Below, in pieces: positions 1-9,499 of a stretch of DNA of 64,000 nt. Origin of the DNA: Lepidostoma basale (lineage: Eukaryota > Arthropoda > Insecta > Trichoptera > Lepidostomatidae); the NCBI GenBank assembly GCA_022606425.2, contig JAHDVF020000508.1, positions 434,001-498,000 of the forward strand, given 5' to 3'. Made by a program: the position numbers and the translations under genes. The notes under the pieces were generated by a model. The model ran no database searches. It worked only from the letters and a program-made list of their open reading frames with translations, and was not told the origin of the DNA. Within the stretch, counting starts at the first letter, position 1; each line of letters starts with the position of its first letter.

Positions 1-57
1 TTGTGGATTGAACAAAGTTATTTTCAATTTCCTAAGTATATTACTTTGGAATTCCAC
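1..57 (+). repeat. HR-D repeat, 3' half, split by LINE insertion
   Basis: Matches the 3' flank of the HR-D copy at 39940-40010 (TTGTGGATT...ATTCCACAG). The remaining HR-D sequence (GTTAATG..CCTTAGCG) resumes at about 966-1005, so the KDESR-LINE at 58-965 was inserted into it. Confidence 0.6.
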
Positions 58-965
58 AGGGTTATGTGTGGCAAATCGGTATATGATAGAGTGACAAATG
101 CAAGTATAAGAAGTGAATGTGGTGCGAATGATGGTGTTATTAACAAAATAATGAAAGGATCATTAAGATGGTTTGGACACATGGAAAGAATGAGTGAAGG
201 CAGAATGGTAAAGAAGGTATATGTGAACGGCGTGAACGGAGCTAGAAATAGAGGAAAGCCGAGGAAAACGTGGCACGAAAAAATCAATCAAATATTGAAT
301 TGCGGTCACGTGAGGAGTCGGAGAAATCGACGTGCGTGCATGACAAGATGTATAAATGTAGAGGAATCTAGAGAAGTATGTCAGGACAGAACAGTGTGGC
401 GTTCCATTCTTTCTATCCGTGGCTTTATCCCACTGCATTCCTCTTGGGCATGCTGGGGACCAATAGTTTACAGATTAGAAAGGATGGGTGCACACTTACC
501 CATTTCTTCAGACTTATCAGGGGATTCTTTGAGAATTCCGTCATCTTGGAGGCTATCCTTCTTTATGTTCCGGATGGTTATCTTCGACAGCGTCAGCACA
601 GACTATTTTATCTCCCAACATGCAGAACCAACCTGCCTCTGGTGATGCCGGTGGGGAGAGCAATCAAAATGCTGAACATGATCGCTTCGGTGATCGATGT
701 CTTTCATATTCGTGAAAGTACATTCAGAAGACAAATACTCTTGACTTTGGAGAGTATCTTGTATTGCTAATGTCGAACCATCTCTCATGCGTTCCTGGTA
801 TTATATATTTATTATGTTTTACCTGTTCTCAATAGATGCCTTAAACTATAATATAAAAAATGTTTGTAATGTCTTTTGAGAAAATAAACTGATTTGAATT
901 TGAATTTGATTTGAATTTCTGCCTACCCCTCCGGGGAGACGGCGTGACGGTTAGTTAGTTAGTGA
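58..965 (+). mobile_element. KDESR-LINE (subfamily c) 3' fragment, interrupted
   Basis: Post-reverse-transcriptase C-terminal region of a non-LTR retrotransposon. Residues read CGKSVYDRVTNASIRSECGA, then RWFGHMERM, GKPRKTWHEKIN and RACMTRCIN before the frame is broken by another LINE (414-916). The 3' end (TCTGCCTACCCCTCCGGGGA, then GGCGTGACGG and TTAG repeats) resumes at 917-965. It is 5'-truncated and not functional. The continuous reading frame from position 1 across 413 is a chimera of two elements, not a gene. Confidence 0.85.
414..916 (+). mobile_element. VGRAI-LINE 3' end inserted in KDESR-LINE
   Basis: C-terminal LINE segment with LGMLGTNSLQIRKDG, LRQRQHRLFYLP, PVGRAIKMLN and VFHIRESTFRRQIL, stop at about 768. 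A 3' UTR follows with an AATAAA-like signal and a TTTGAA-type repeat tail. Clade looks jockey/CR1-like by the way the C terminus ends, but no reverse-transcriptase core is present to prove it. Clean insertion between the two halves of the surrounding KDESR copy. Confidence 0.8.
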
Positions 966-1005
966 GTTAATGAATACCTTAGCGTTTAATATTGTAAATG
1001 AACTG

Positions 1006-1502
1006 AAATATGTTAAGAAATATGTTTAAATGCGTTAAATTATTAGCAGTACTTATTTATGCAAATGATACCAACGAATGTGGGTGGCCACTTAGAGTGT
1101 TCCAAATTTTCTTACGAAAATCGATATTTCACAATGAGCGGTCTAGTAGCGACAGGAAGCCTATCCCATATTTGAAATCGCATGACGTAGTCCTCCGCGG
1201 CCTAAAGGACGTTTTGATTTTTCCTCCTCGCGGCCAGTGACACTAAATTTAAATAAAATCGGCTGCCAATGCCGTCTAGACAGAGTGACGAAATCCGCAT
1301 GCGGATGCGATGCAAAAATTCGGAAATGGAACACGAATTTGCCGCGCGTTTCACTGTATTGTGAATACCACACTTCATACGGCAATTTGCTCTAGTCACT
1401 TCGAAACCTTTTCATGATTTTATTTTTTAGTTTGAACAAAAATAACACGTTTACTAATCCATTGGAAAATTGAAAACGGGAAAAAAATTCAAAAAATTAA
1501 TT
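1006..1502. other. Unassigned spacer
   Basis: About 500 bases without a recognisable gene or repeat. Moderately GC-rich around 1185-1385. Short open frames exist on both strands, but none resembles a protein I know. Confidence 0.4.
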
Positions 1503-2035
1503 AAACTAACTAACTAACTAACCATCACGCCATTTCCCCGGATGGGTAGGCAGAGAGGATGGATCGCCACAATACTCTGTCCTGGCATACCTCTCGGGCT
1601 TCCTCTACATTCATACATCGTACCATGCACGCACGTCGATTTTTCCGACTTCGAATGTGGCCGCCTTTTAGTAATTGATTAATTTGGTCATGTCATGTTT
1701 TCCTCGATCGTCCTCGGCTTCTTTTTCCACTCACGCTTCTTGTGTTCAACTTTTTAACCATTTTACTCTCATCCATTCGTTCCATATGTCCAAACCATCT
1801 CAGGAATCCTTTTTTAATTTTATCCATGATGCAGTCATCTGCCTTACATTTCTTTCTTATTTCATTGGTCGGTATTCTATCATACAACGTTTTCCCGCAC
1901 ATTCTTCTTAGTGATCTCATTTCTACGGCGTTTATCCTGCTTTCATCCTTCTTTTGCCAGCTCCAAACTTCACTTCCATATATGAGGGTTGGCACTAGAC
2001 TCCATTGTGTACTGCCATCTTTGCTTCTGTGGATA
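1503..2035 (-). mobile_element. KDESR-LINE (subfamily a) 3' fragment
   Basis: Reverse-strand copy with its (GTTA)n tail at the left. Reading right to left: PTLIYGSEVWSWQKKDESR, MCGKTLYDRIPTNEIRKKC, RWFGHMERM, then the conserved 3' end. Frameshifts and a degraded RACM region. The 5' end stops at ATATCCACAGAAGC, nearly the same point as three other subfamily a copies. Confidence 0.85.
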
Positions 2036-2049
2036 TATTTATTTAATTA

Positions 2050-2345
2050 AATTAATTAATAATTAAATAAAACGATGTTTTTTAACTACTTCCACTTTTG
2101 TCTTTTTTGGTTTCGCCTGGCTCGCTGGCATCGACAGACTGCTGTCTGTTGATGTCCGTTTTCCTTCGTCAACATCAGTCTGTCGATGCCACCGAGCCTG
2201 ACGAAACCGGTTTCTGTCGAAATAAAGACAAAAGTGGAAGTAGTTAAAAAAAAAAACATCGTTTTATTTAATTATTATTTAATCTGAGCTTCCATCAAGA
2301 GATCTCAGTAAAATCATTTGACTATCTCAAAAAAATTATGTTGTT
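2050..2345. repeat. HR-H fold-back repeat
   Basis: Two inverted arms (about 2050-2139 and 2170-2283) carrying ACTTCCACTTTTGTC on one side and its complement on the other. Each arm has a hammerhead-like unit. The core reads CTGTCGA-T (A6 changed to T relative to CTGANGA), then a GCC/GGC hairpin, then CGAAACC. A flank with CCATCAAGAGATCTCAG follows. The transcript could form a hairpin on either strand. Confidence 0.65.
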
Positions 2346-2434
2346 ATTTAAAATTTCATCAAAGAAGTTCAGTATAAATTATGAAAAAAAAAATTCTTTA
2401 GATATTATATAAATTTAGTTAAATTCCACGTATG

Positions 2435-2500
2435 TTAATGGCATCGATTGGTTTCGGCAGTTTGCTGCCATCTTCTGATCTTGACCAGTGGACAAATAAG
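2435..2500 (-). repeat. HR-F repeat copy
   Basis: Reverse strand reads CAGAAGA-T-GGCAG-CAAA-CTGCC-GAAAC. Stem II is a perfect 5-bp hairpin. The core has A in place of U4 of the hammerhead consensus, and stem III is decayed, so cleavage is unlikely for this copy. Confidence 0.6.
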
Positions 2501-2564
2501 TGAAATTTAACTTATAATATTGTTTTTTTTATTAACATTTTTTTTTTCATTTCATGTTAATTAA

Positions 2565-2660
2565 ATAGTTTTTTTTTTAATAACTGCTTCCACTCTTTGT
2601 CTCTTTTTCGACAGCGACCTGTTTCGCCAAGCTAGCTCTCATCGACAGACTGGTCCGAAG
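2565..2660 (-). repeat. HR-H repeat fragment
   Basis: Single-arm copy related to 2050-2283: CTGCTTCCACTCTTTGTC followed by CGACAGCGACCTGTTTCGCC on the plus strand. Confidence 0.6.
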
Positions 2661-2667
2661 AGATACA

Positions 2668-3265
2668 CACGTGCATGATATACGAATGGTACACGATATA
2701 TGAGTGTAAACGAATCAAGAGAGGTGTGTCAGGAAAAAACCGTGTGAAATTTTAATTTTACAATGGTGTTCTTGTGCCGACCCTTATGTATGGAAGTGAA
2801 GCATGGAACTGGCAAAAGAAGGATGAAAGTAGAATAAATGCAGTAGAAATGAGATCTCTAAGTCGAATGTGTGGCAAATCTGTTTATGATAGAGTGACAA
2901 ATGCAAGTATAAGAAGTGAATGTGGTGCGAATGAAAGTGTTATGAATAAAATAAGGAAAGGGTCATTAAGATGGTTTGGACACATGGAAAGAATGAGTGA
3001 AGACAGAATGGTAAAGAAGGTATATATGTAAACGGCGTGAACGGAGCTAGAAATAGAGGAAGGCCGAGGAAAACGTGGCACGATCAAATCAATCAAATAT
3101 TGAATGTCGGTCACGTGAGGAGTCGAAAAAATCGACGTGCGTGCATGACAAGATGTATGAATGTAGAGGAAGCGAGAGGCGTATGTCAGGACAGAACAGT
3201 GTGGCGTTCCATTCTTTCTGCCTACCCCTCCGGGGAGACGGCGTGATGGTAAGTTAGTTAGTTAG
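2668..3265 (+). mobile_element. KDESR-LINE (subfamily c) 3' end
   Basis: A short tail scrap (2668-2735) precedes the main copy. Main copy: PTLMYGSEAWNWQKKDESR, CGKSVYDRVTNASIRSECGA, RWFGHMERM, frameshift near 3028, then GRPRKTWHDQINQ, RACMTRCMNVEEA, VWRSILSAYPSGETA, stop and GTTAGTTAGTTAG. One of the better-preserved c copies, lacking everything upstream of YGSEAW. Confidence 0.88.
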
Positions 3266-3267
3266 TT

Positions 3268-3400
3268 AGGAAAACGTACACTGAAAAAATCGATCAAATT
3301 CTAAATTTCGACAAAATCGACGTGCATGCATGACACAATAGATAACTGTTGAAGATGTATGTCAGGAAAGAATAGTGTCGTGGTCTATTCTGTCTGTTTT
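3268..3400 (+). mobile_element. KDESR-LINE degraded fragment
   Basis: Begins GAAAACGT, continues with AAATCGACGTGCATGCATGAC and TATGTCAGGAAAGAATAGTG, matching the RKTW...VCQ segment of other copies with deletions. Confidence 0.65.
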
Positions 3401-4029
3401 CTGTGAATTTAATGTTCTCGACATTCGTGCTCTCGGAACAGGCATCTATTAGGCATTCTTAACATAAGTATGCAAACTCTTGACTCTTGATCCAAGTAAG
3501 GACCGTCTGTTGTATTTCTATAATAAACCCATGTCTCTAAAACGGTACCACGTTCAGGCCTGTCCGCATTCATCGTGCAGTATTTTTAAACCATTTGCGT
3601 TGGAATTTATCTCAAACGGAATTTCAGCAACCTGAATAACTTATTTCATAACCCTCTGAACTTTGATAAGTAAAGTAAAACGATATGGGTTAAAGAATCA
3701 CATAGAAAATGTACAAACGTGAAAAAAATATCTGGTGTTGGACCTCATCTTCCGGAGACGCCCAACTTTTCTGTCCTGGTCATTGTCAGGTTCTCGTACT
3801 TATTATTACTATAGCCCCTTTTCCATGTTGCTATAGCCATTAATACTATAGCCCCTTTTCCATGTTGCCATTGGGCAGCCTTAACTTTTGATATTATAAT
3901 AATGCTGAGAGATTTTTGGACAACACTTTCGCTGTCTCCACAGAAACGGGCTTCGAGAAATAATAGGACACGGTCTTAATAAAGTAGAAAAAGAAAAATA
4001 ACTATAAACATTGTACCGTTATACGCGTG

Positions 4030-4215
4030 AATTGAGACGAAGTGCAGAATTTGTCTGTGTGACTGTGTGATTGCGGCAGGCGATCGTGTGACGGTGTGGC
4101 TGCGACAGTGCGACAGTGACAGCAGTTTCGGCAGTTTCACGGCTCATCTGTTCGGGCGGGCGCTCTCTAATGGATCGAGCGGGGTCGCGTGCCCAGGATC
4201 TCAGGAAGCCCTAAG
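4030..4215 (+). promoter_or_regulatory. Possible promoter and 5' noncoding exon
   Basis: A GC-richer block in AT-rich DNA. CTATAAAC lies at about 4002-4009. A possible splice donor AAG|GTGAGA ends the block. An ATG at 4171 opens only 14 codons before TAA, so if transcribed the exon would be noncoding. A plus-strand host gene might begin here and include the micro-exon at 14310. This is inference from composition and splice-like sites only. The flanks 3401-4000 and 4220-4365 show nothing recognisable. Confidence 0.25.
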
Positions 4216-4369
4216 GTGAGACCACATGGCGGAATACGGACCATCAAAACACAGTTGACATCTGGAACTTTTACTTTTAGAAGTTCATTGTCAATAATAA
4301 GATTTTTTTAAATAATCTTTTTTAAATGTATATATTTAGTTAAAATCCAGTAAAAATTAAGTGGTAAAT

Positions 4370-4650
4370 TATAAAACGCCATCTATGTATCACAATTTTT
4401 ATTTTTCGTGATAGCTGCTACGTCAACCTATGTTGACATCTGGTGTAACAATAATTTATCAAGTGTTAAAATCACGAAATTTATATTTTATTAAATTAAC
4501 ACCTGATGATGTCAACATAGGTTGTCGAAACAGCTGTCACGAAAAATAAATAAAAATTGTGATACATAAACAGAGTTTTATAATTTAACACTTATTTATG
4601 TTGAAAAGTACCATATCATAGTGTTTCGGCCAAAACAATGGACTATTTAG
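4370..4650. repeat. HR-A fold-back repeat
   Basis: Inverted arms. Plus-strand unit at 4498-4545: CTGATGA-T-GTCAAC-ATAG-GTTGTC-GAA-ACAGCTGT-C, one stem II mismatch. The mirrored unit is at 4400-4455. The right flank includes TGTTTCGGCCAAAACAATGG, a motif shared by all HR-A copies. Confidence 0.7.
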
Positions 4651-4654
4651 TTCA

Positions 4655-4800
4655 AATCTATTAATGTTTGTGTCTTCGACCGGTTTCGGCAGCTCACTGC
4701 CATCTTCTGAAAGATGGCACCAGAAGATGACAGCGAGCTGCTGAAACTGGCGGTCGAAGACACAAATATTAATGGATTTTATTTAAAATGCATTTTAAAT
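4655..4800. repeat. HR-F fold-back repeat
   Basis: Two facing units. The minus-strand unit reads CTTT-CAGAAGA-T-GGCAG-TGAG-CTGCC-GAA-ACCGGT-C-GAAG: all three stems pair (stem I CTTT/GAAG with one wobble), but the core has A4 instead of U4. Confidence 0.65.
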
Positions 4801-5084
4801 AGATTTTTTACAAAAAAAATTTATTATTTATATGGAACACATTCTTTCAAACGCAATAAAAAAAGGGTTTTTATTAAAAATATATTAAAAGAGCACTGCC
4901 TCATTGACGTCGACATATTTTGTCTCCTTCTGATATATATGATTTTTTGGTTTCAAGTCGTTGTTTTATCTTTGTTAAACCGTTTTGTGTCCAAATGAGT
5001 TGCCTTAATGTTTTTCGTTTGTTATTTTTCATTTGTGTATTTTGTATAAATAAATAAATAAAAAATTAAGTTAAGTGTCATAAC

Positions 5085-5300
5085 CCTACTGGGTTACACC
5101 CGCCGTCAGCGCGGGGCAACATGTCTCATATCCAATATCACGAAATGTGTCTCGGACACACTCCGCGGGGACTGCGGGGGCAGGCGGTGAGCAGCAGGAG
5201 GCGGGTAGGCACCCTGCCTACAGTACCTACCCTCGCGGAGTCGGGGCGCGGGGAGAGGGGAGGGTGCAAGGGCAAAGACCCCTGAAAGTAGGCACCTATT
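5085..5300. other. GC-rich block, unassigned
   Basis: CGCCGTCAGCGCGGGG and a purine-rich GGGGAGAGGGGAGGG run stand out from AT-rich surroundings. An open frame (5147-5371) has low-complexity G/A content and no recognised domain. It could be a regulatory island or a remnant. 4800-5085 and 5300-5505 hold nothing I recognise. Confidence 0.25.
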
Positions 5301-5811
5301 TATTACAAGCAGCTTTTTTTAATTTCAATTCTGCGGTAGGTACTCCCGTCGGTGTTACAGAATACTCATGATGATGGATTGATGTTGAATTTTTAAGATT
5401 ACATTTTGAATTTTTTAAATTTAAATGGGTCATGAAATTTGTATGGTGGAAAATTTATACTTTTTATTTGCTTTATTGTTTCGTCGCATAAGTGTCAAAA
5501 AAGTAAAACTAACTTACTAACTAACCATCATGCCTCCTCCCGGAAGGTGTAGGCAGAAATAATGGATCGCCACACTGTTCTTTAATAAAAGGGTCGTAAG
5601 AGGGTTTGGATACATTGTAGGAATAAACGAAGACAGAATGGTGAAGAATGTAAACGAAGTGAACGGAGCTAGAAACAGAGGAAGCCCGAGGAAAACGTGG
5701 CACGATCAAACCAATCAAATAATAAATGTCAGGCACGTGGGGAGTCGGAGAAATCAACGTGCGTGCATGACACGATGTATGAATGTAGAGTAAGCGAGAT
5801 AATAAAGACGA

Positions 5812-6333
5812 CCCTCGTGGCCGAGTGGTAAGTGCATTGACTGCCACTCCGAAGGTTCCGGGGTCGATTCCCGACGAGGGCAATGTGATTGTCACACTGT
5901 CTTTGGTCTGGTGTAGAACTCACGTGACAGTTAAATGGCGATAGATTAGATACCTATCACATGTCACGAGAATCACTATGATAGCTATAAATACCATGAT
6001 GTAAAGAGCTTCTTCTTCTTCTTCATCATCCTTGTTGTAGAACTATGTGGTCTGTTTTGAAGAGTGTTGCTCCTCCTGTGAGGTGGATTCAGCAGTCTTC
6101 CACGAGGACGAGTCCCATGAGGCTGATTATGCAATGCAATATAGGGGAGTCTGGTGGTGTCCATTCTTTGAACACTTTTCGCTGTCTGCTCCATCTTATA
6201 ATATCCTCAACCTCACATATCTCTCTTATTCTGGTATTCCTCACGCGATCTCTCAGTGTCTTGCCTGCTATCGTCCGTAAAGTACAGATGACGTCGTGAT
6301 GTAAAGAGCGATTCAACAAAATAATAATAATTA
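5812..6333 (+). mobile_element. SINE S1 (tRNA-derived), split
   Basis: The tRNA-like head has an A-box-like GTGGCCGAGTGGTAA and a B-box-like GGGGTCGATTCCCG. Body: CACACTGTCTTTGGTCTGGT and AATGGCGATAGATTAG. The 3' part resumes after a LINE insertion at 6310 (GATTCAACAAAATAATAAT). Not a functional tRNA gene: the acceptor stem continues into SINE body. Confidence 0.8.
6010..6296 (-). mobile_element. GRPPKRW-LINE fragment with 13-bp TSD
   Basis: The reverse strand encodes LRTIAGKTLRDRVRNTRIRE and EDIIRWSRQR, then a (GAA)n tail. Flanked by the 13-bp direct repeat TGATGTAAAGAGC (5997-6009 and 6297-6309), the duplicated SINE target. Confidence 0.85.
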
Positions 6334-6479
6334 TTATTATAAGTATGTCAGGACAGGCAGTGAAGCGGTTCATTCTTTCTGCCTACCCCCCGGAGAGGCG
6401 GCGTGATGGTTAGTTAGTTAGTTAGAAAGTCTATATGACATCTCTCAGGCAGCAACTTCAGCGTTTTGCAAAATCTTTA

Positions 6480-6780
6480 GAATTGTGTAGTAATGTGTGT
6501 AATTCTAATAAGATCTGAGGTGTGTGTGTGTGTGTGTGTGTATGAGTGTGTGAGTGCTCCGAGCGATAAGATGCTGCGATCCCGCACCTTGAGTCCGGAG
6601 AGCAGGAGGGCCCCCGAGCAGCTGCCCGGGGCGTGGCCCTGTTCCTTATAAAAAAATATCATATCTACATTCGCGTACTGCGCACACTCTGGAGTTTATT
6701 GGAGTTAGGGCATATGCGCGCGCATCTCAAACTGTGGTTCATTAAGAAAACATACAAAATAATATCAAAAAAACATTTTT
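6480..6780. repeat. (GT)n microsatellite and unassigned flank
   Basis: A perfect GT run of about 20 bases at 6521-6541, followed by a GC-rich segment (6555-6645) with no recognised feature. Confidence 0.6.
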
Positions 6781-6805
6781 AAGATGATCAAATGACCTGC
6801 AAAGA

Positions 6806-7495
6806 ATGTTGTACAAATTTCACACAGTATCCCAAAGGCTAAATATGGCTATATCAGTCAACAAAACAAAAAGTCTCACTATATCTAGGCAACCTGCAAG
6901 ATGTAAACTGACTGTTGATGATATACCTGTGGAGCAGGTGATGAGTTTCAGGTATTTGGGAGTGGAGATCTGCAGCCAAAGTGACCTTTATACCGAAGTA
7001 CGTGAACAAGTCAGTAAAGCCTCTGCCGTGTCAGGATGCCTGAAGAATCTGGTCTGGAAAAACAAGCACATGCGTATCGATAGCAAGATCAGAATCTACA
7101 AAACATGCGTGCGACCCATCATGACGTACGCTGTAGAGACGCGGGCTGACACTGTGCGAACCAAGGGACTACTAAGAACATCGGAGATGAAGGTCCTAAG
7201 ATCAATTACTGGAAAAACCCTCCGAGATCGTGTCCGCAACGCAGACATAAGAAAACCTGCGAAATACAGGATATCGTTCAGTGGAGTAGATCCAGAAGAA
7301 GATACTGGAGGGACCATGTAGCCCGAATGGATGGTGACAGACTCGCATATACAGCCGCCTATGAAATCCCTTCCGGACACCGCCCACCTGGAAGACCGCC
7401 TAAGAGATGGAGGGACAGCTGGATCTCATCATCCGACGAGATATGATTTCTGTGTCACAGATCGTCAGATCTATCAAAAGAAGAAGAAGAAATGA
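6806..7495 (+). mobile_element. GRPPKRW-LINE, best-preserved copy
   Basis: Encodes the end of a LINE reverse transcriptase and its C terminus. From residue 1: FHTVSQRLNMAISVNKTKSL (RT thumb region), FRYLGVEI, CVRPIMTYAVETRAD, MKVLRSITGKTLRDRVRNAD. A frameshift near 7255 follows, then DIVQWSRSRRRYW and, further on, GRPPKRWRDSW. The tail AAAAGAAGAAGAAGAAA is (GAA)n. The VNKTKSL...FRYLGVEI order is typical of the RT C-terminal side. A second long copy lies at 32015-32500(-). Confidence 0.87.
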
Positions 7496-7574
7496 TTTTA
7501 GTAAAATCTCTTGATGGAAGTTCATTTTAAATAATAATTTAAAAAAACTATGTTTTTTTATATATAATTCAGTT
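7496..7574 (+). repeat. HR-H flank fragment
   Basis: AAAATCTCTTGATGGAAG and TAATAATTTAAAAAAACTATG match the 3' flank of HR-H repeats (2284-2340, 9405-9445). The preceding LINE was probably inserted in it. Confidence 0.5.
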
Positions 7575-8110
7575 GGGTTGGGCGGCCTTTGCAAATTACG
7601 TCATGTTCTCACCTCTAAAATACCACAATGCCTCAAGACTAAAGTCTTCAACCAGTGCGTCTTGCCAGTCATGGCGTACGGAGCCGAGACGTGGACACTG
7701 ACAAAAGGTCTGGTCTACAGATATTTAAGGTCGCCCAGCGCGCCATGGAAAGAACCAAGCTTGGAATAACCTTAAGGGACAGATTTAGAAACGAATTCAT
7801 TCGTCAACAAACCAAGGTGACTGAGGTGGCTCTGCGGATGGCCGGGCTGAAGTGGCGATGGACTGGCCATATCTGTCGGAGAACCGACGGCCGATGGGGG
7901 AGACGGGTTCTGGAGTGAAGACCGCGTACAGGATTCCGCAGAGTTGGACGTCCCCCTGCCCGGTGGACCGACGATCTGAAGAGGATTGCTGGACATAGAT
8001 AGGTGGGAGCGGCAATGTACTGGGGGCGGTGGCGGGCTTTGGGAGAGGCCTACATTCAACAGTGAATGGCAGACGGCTGATGGTGATGATGATAAATTTG
8101 AAATAAACTC
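7575..8110 (+). mobile_element. RTE-like LINE 3' end
   Basis: Reads PQCLKTKVFNQCVLPVMAYG, AETWTLTK, a frameshift, then GITLRDRFRNEFIRQQTKV, MAGLKWRWTGHICRRTDGRW and, in another frame, GRPPARWTDD-like sequence. Ends with a GATGGTGATGATGATAA trinucleotide tail. The YGAETWTLTK...RWTGH...DGRWG order is the familiar C terminus of insect endonuclease/reverse-transcriptase LINEs of RTE type. At least two frameshifts. Confidence 0.85.
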
Positions 8111-8167
8111 TGATTCCATAGTCCTGGGAGAACTCCGGCCACCTCCAAAAAGTTATAACAACAACAA

Positions 8168-8215
8168 CAAACCATCACACCGTTTCTTCGAAGGAATTTG
8201 CAGAGAGAATGGACA
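8168..8215 (-). mobile_element. KDESR-LINE (subfamily d) tail scrap
   Basis: The plus strand reads AACAACAACAAACCATCAC then GTTTCTTCGAAGG and GCAGAGAGAATGGAC: the 3' end of a subfamily d copy in reverse, with a GTT-type tail. Confidence 0.55.
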
Positions 8216-8735
8216 CTGCGTTATATCCACATCTCAAATGCTTCCTACCGGTTCATTACATTCACTTTCAGAGTCCAAAGGGATTTATAGCAAAATATTG
8301 CACCCTTGAACAATTTTTTTTTTATGACGTCTTTTTTTAATTAAATTTTGCATTTCAAAACCCGCCCCGCAGATTGGAGGTCTCAAACGGCGCTCATAAC
8401 CTCTAAATGTTTGCGGTAGCGATCTACCGACCCATATTTTCATCTTGTTCATAGCACGTGTCCCTCGAGGGTGTGTGTGTGCTCACTTTAGGGCATATGC
8501 GTGTGTTTAAGTGCACCACAAATGCGGCGTTTTCTGTACTCAACATCCAAGTATCGCAACCATAAGAGGCGGCCCGTAATCATTATGAAAATATTACAAG
8601 AGTTAAACACGATCATGAAAAGCAATTATCATCAATTGATTGCTGGATATTACTACCGTGACACGAAAATTTACATTCTATTTTTATTTCAATAATAAAT
8701 AATTTTAATATATATTTTTAAATACTATCTACTAG
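8216..8735. other. Unassigned spacer
   Basis: Mixed AT-rich sequence with a short GT run at 8470-8480. No gene, RNA or repeat recognised. Confidence 0.4.
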
Positions 8736-8739
8736 TTTT

Positions 8740-9250
8740 TTTCTCCACTTTATTTTTGTTTTATCAAGCCAACTGCTTTGCTCCCACCGTAGCTTTGTCA
8801 AGTTAACAAAACAAACTTCAGTTTGTTTAGTAATTGGAAAAAATCAACAATGTACCTACAATATGAGAAGAGGAATCAAACTATTGAAGATTCTAATACA
8901 TCAGTGCATCGAATCATGTGATAATGCCTAGGCAAGCCGAAACATTAGACTTCATTAATATCAATGGTTTATTATGGAGTTTTAAAACGTTCCAAAATAA
9001 ATCTTTACAACATCTGTCAAAATTGATCATATTTGTAAACAATTTTCTAATATTTTAAATATGCATCTTTATAATATGTATCACTGAAGAAGGACTGTTT
9101 GTCCGAAACATGTCTGATTTGTAATTTTAAGAGTGTTGTATATACAAAGTATATAAAAAAAGAAAAAGATTATGATATGTTTCGGTCTAATGATTCTTTG
9201 GAAAGGCAAAATGTGTCATTCACATAAAATATAATAAAACTTCTAGATAA
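8740..9250. repeat. Cluster of HR-G relic, HR-E and HR-B repeats
   Basis: 8755-8810 is a decayed minus-strand HR-G (CACCGTAGCTTTGTCAAG). 8905-8955 has an HR-B-like GTGATAATGCCTAGGCAAGC before CGAAAC. 9040-9160 is HR-E. 9170-9250 is the 3' half of HR-B (AAAATATAATAAAACTTCTA). Confidence 0.55.
9080..9118 (+). ncRNA. Hammerhead-ribozyme-like motif (HR-E)
   Basis: Stem I ATCA/TGAT (9080-9083, 9115-9118). Core CTGAAGA (9084-9090) and an extra A (9091). Stem II GGAC/GTCC with loop TGTTT (9092-9104). GAA at 9105-9107. Stem III ACA/TGT with no loop (9108-9113). The cleavage-site nucleotide is C9114. All hammerhead core nucleotides are present; the only departure from consensus is the inserted A before stem II. 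Position 7 is free in the consensus, so CUGAAGA is allowed. Activity untested. Confidence 0.6.
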
Positions 9251-9269
9251 CAGATATTTTTTTACTAAT

Positions 9270-9445
9270 AATTAATTAATAATTAAATAAAACGATGTTT
9301 TTTAACTACTTCCACTTTTGTCTTTATTTAGACAGCTGTCTAAATAAAGACAAAAGTGGAAGTAGTTAAAAAACATCGTTTTATTTAATTATTATTTAAA
9401 ATGAACTTCCATCAAGAGATTTCAGTAAAATCATTTGATTATAAT
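9270..9445. repeat. HR-H fold-back repeat, internally deleted
   Basis: Arms AACGATGTTTTTTAACTACT and its complement face each other around TTTAGACAGCTGTCTAAA, so the ribozyme-like centre is lost and only the arms remain. Confidence 0.65.
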
Positions 9446-9499
9446 AATTAATTATTGAATACGTAATTTTACAACACTTTCTTGAATATTTATTATATT

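Larger units (their letters stand above)
5505..6425 (+). mobile_element. KDESR-LINE (subfamily c) with nested insertions
   Basis: A minus-oriented tail scrap (5515-5580) abuts a plus-strand copy (5580-5811) reading GRPRKTWHDQTNQ and RACMTRCMNVE. The copy resumes at 6334-6425 with VCQ, then the SAYP 3' end and GGTTAGTTAGTTAG. The gap is filled by SINE S1, which itself contains a GRPPKRW-LINE: three insertion layers. Confidence 0.8.

Noticed and set aside
1..645. A 214-codon open frame
   Set aside because: It reads through three different repeats (HR-D, KDESR-LINE, VGRAI-LINE out of frame). It is a fusion artefact, not a gene.
5812..5890. tRNA genes at SINE heads (also 23110-23200, 27596-27670, 51222-51295, 61918-61990)
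   Set aside because: A- and B-box-like sequences exist but the cloverleaf ends run straight into a conserved SINE body and copies are diverged.
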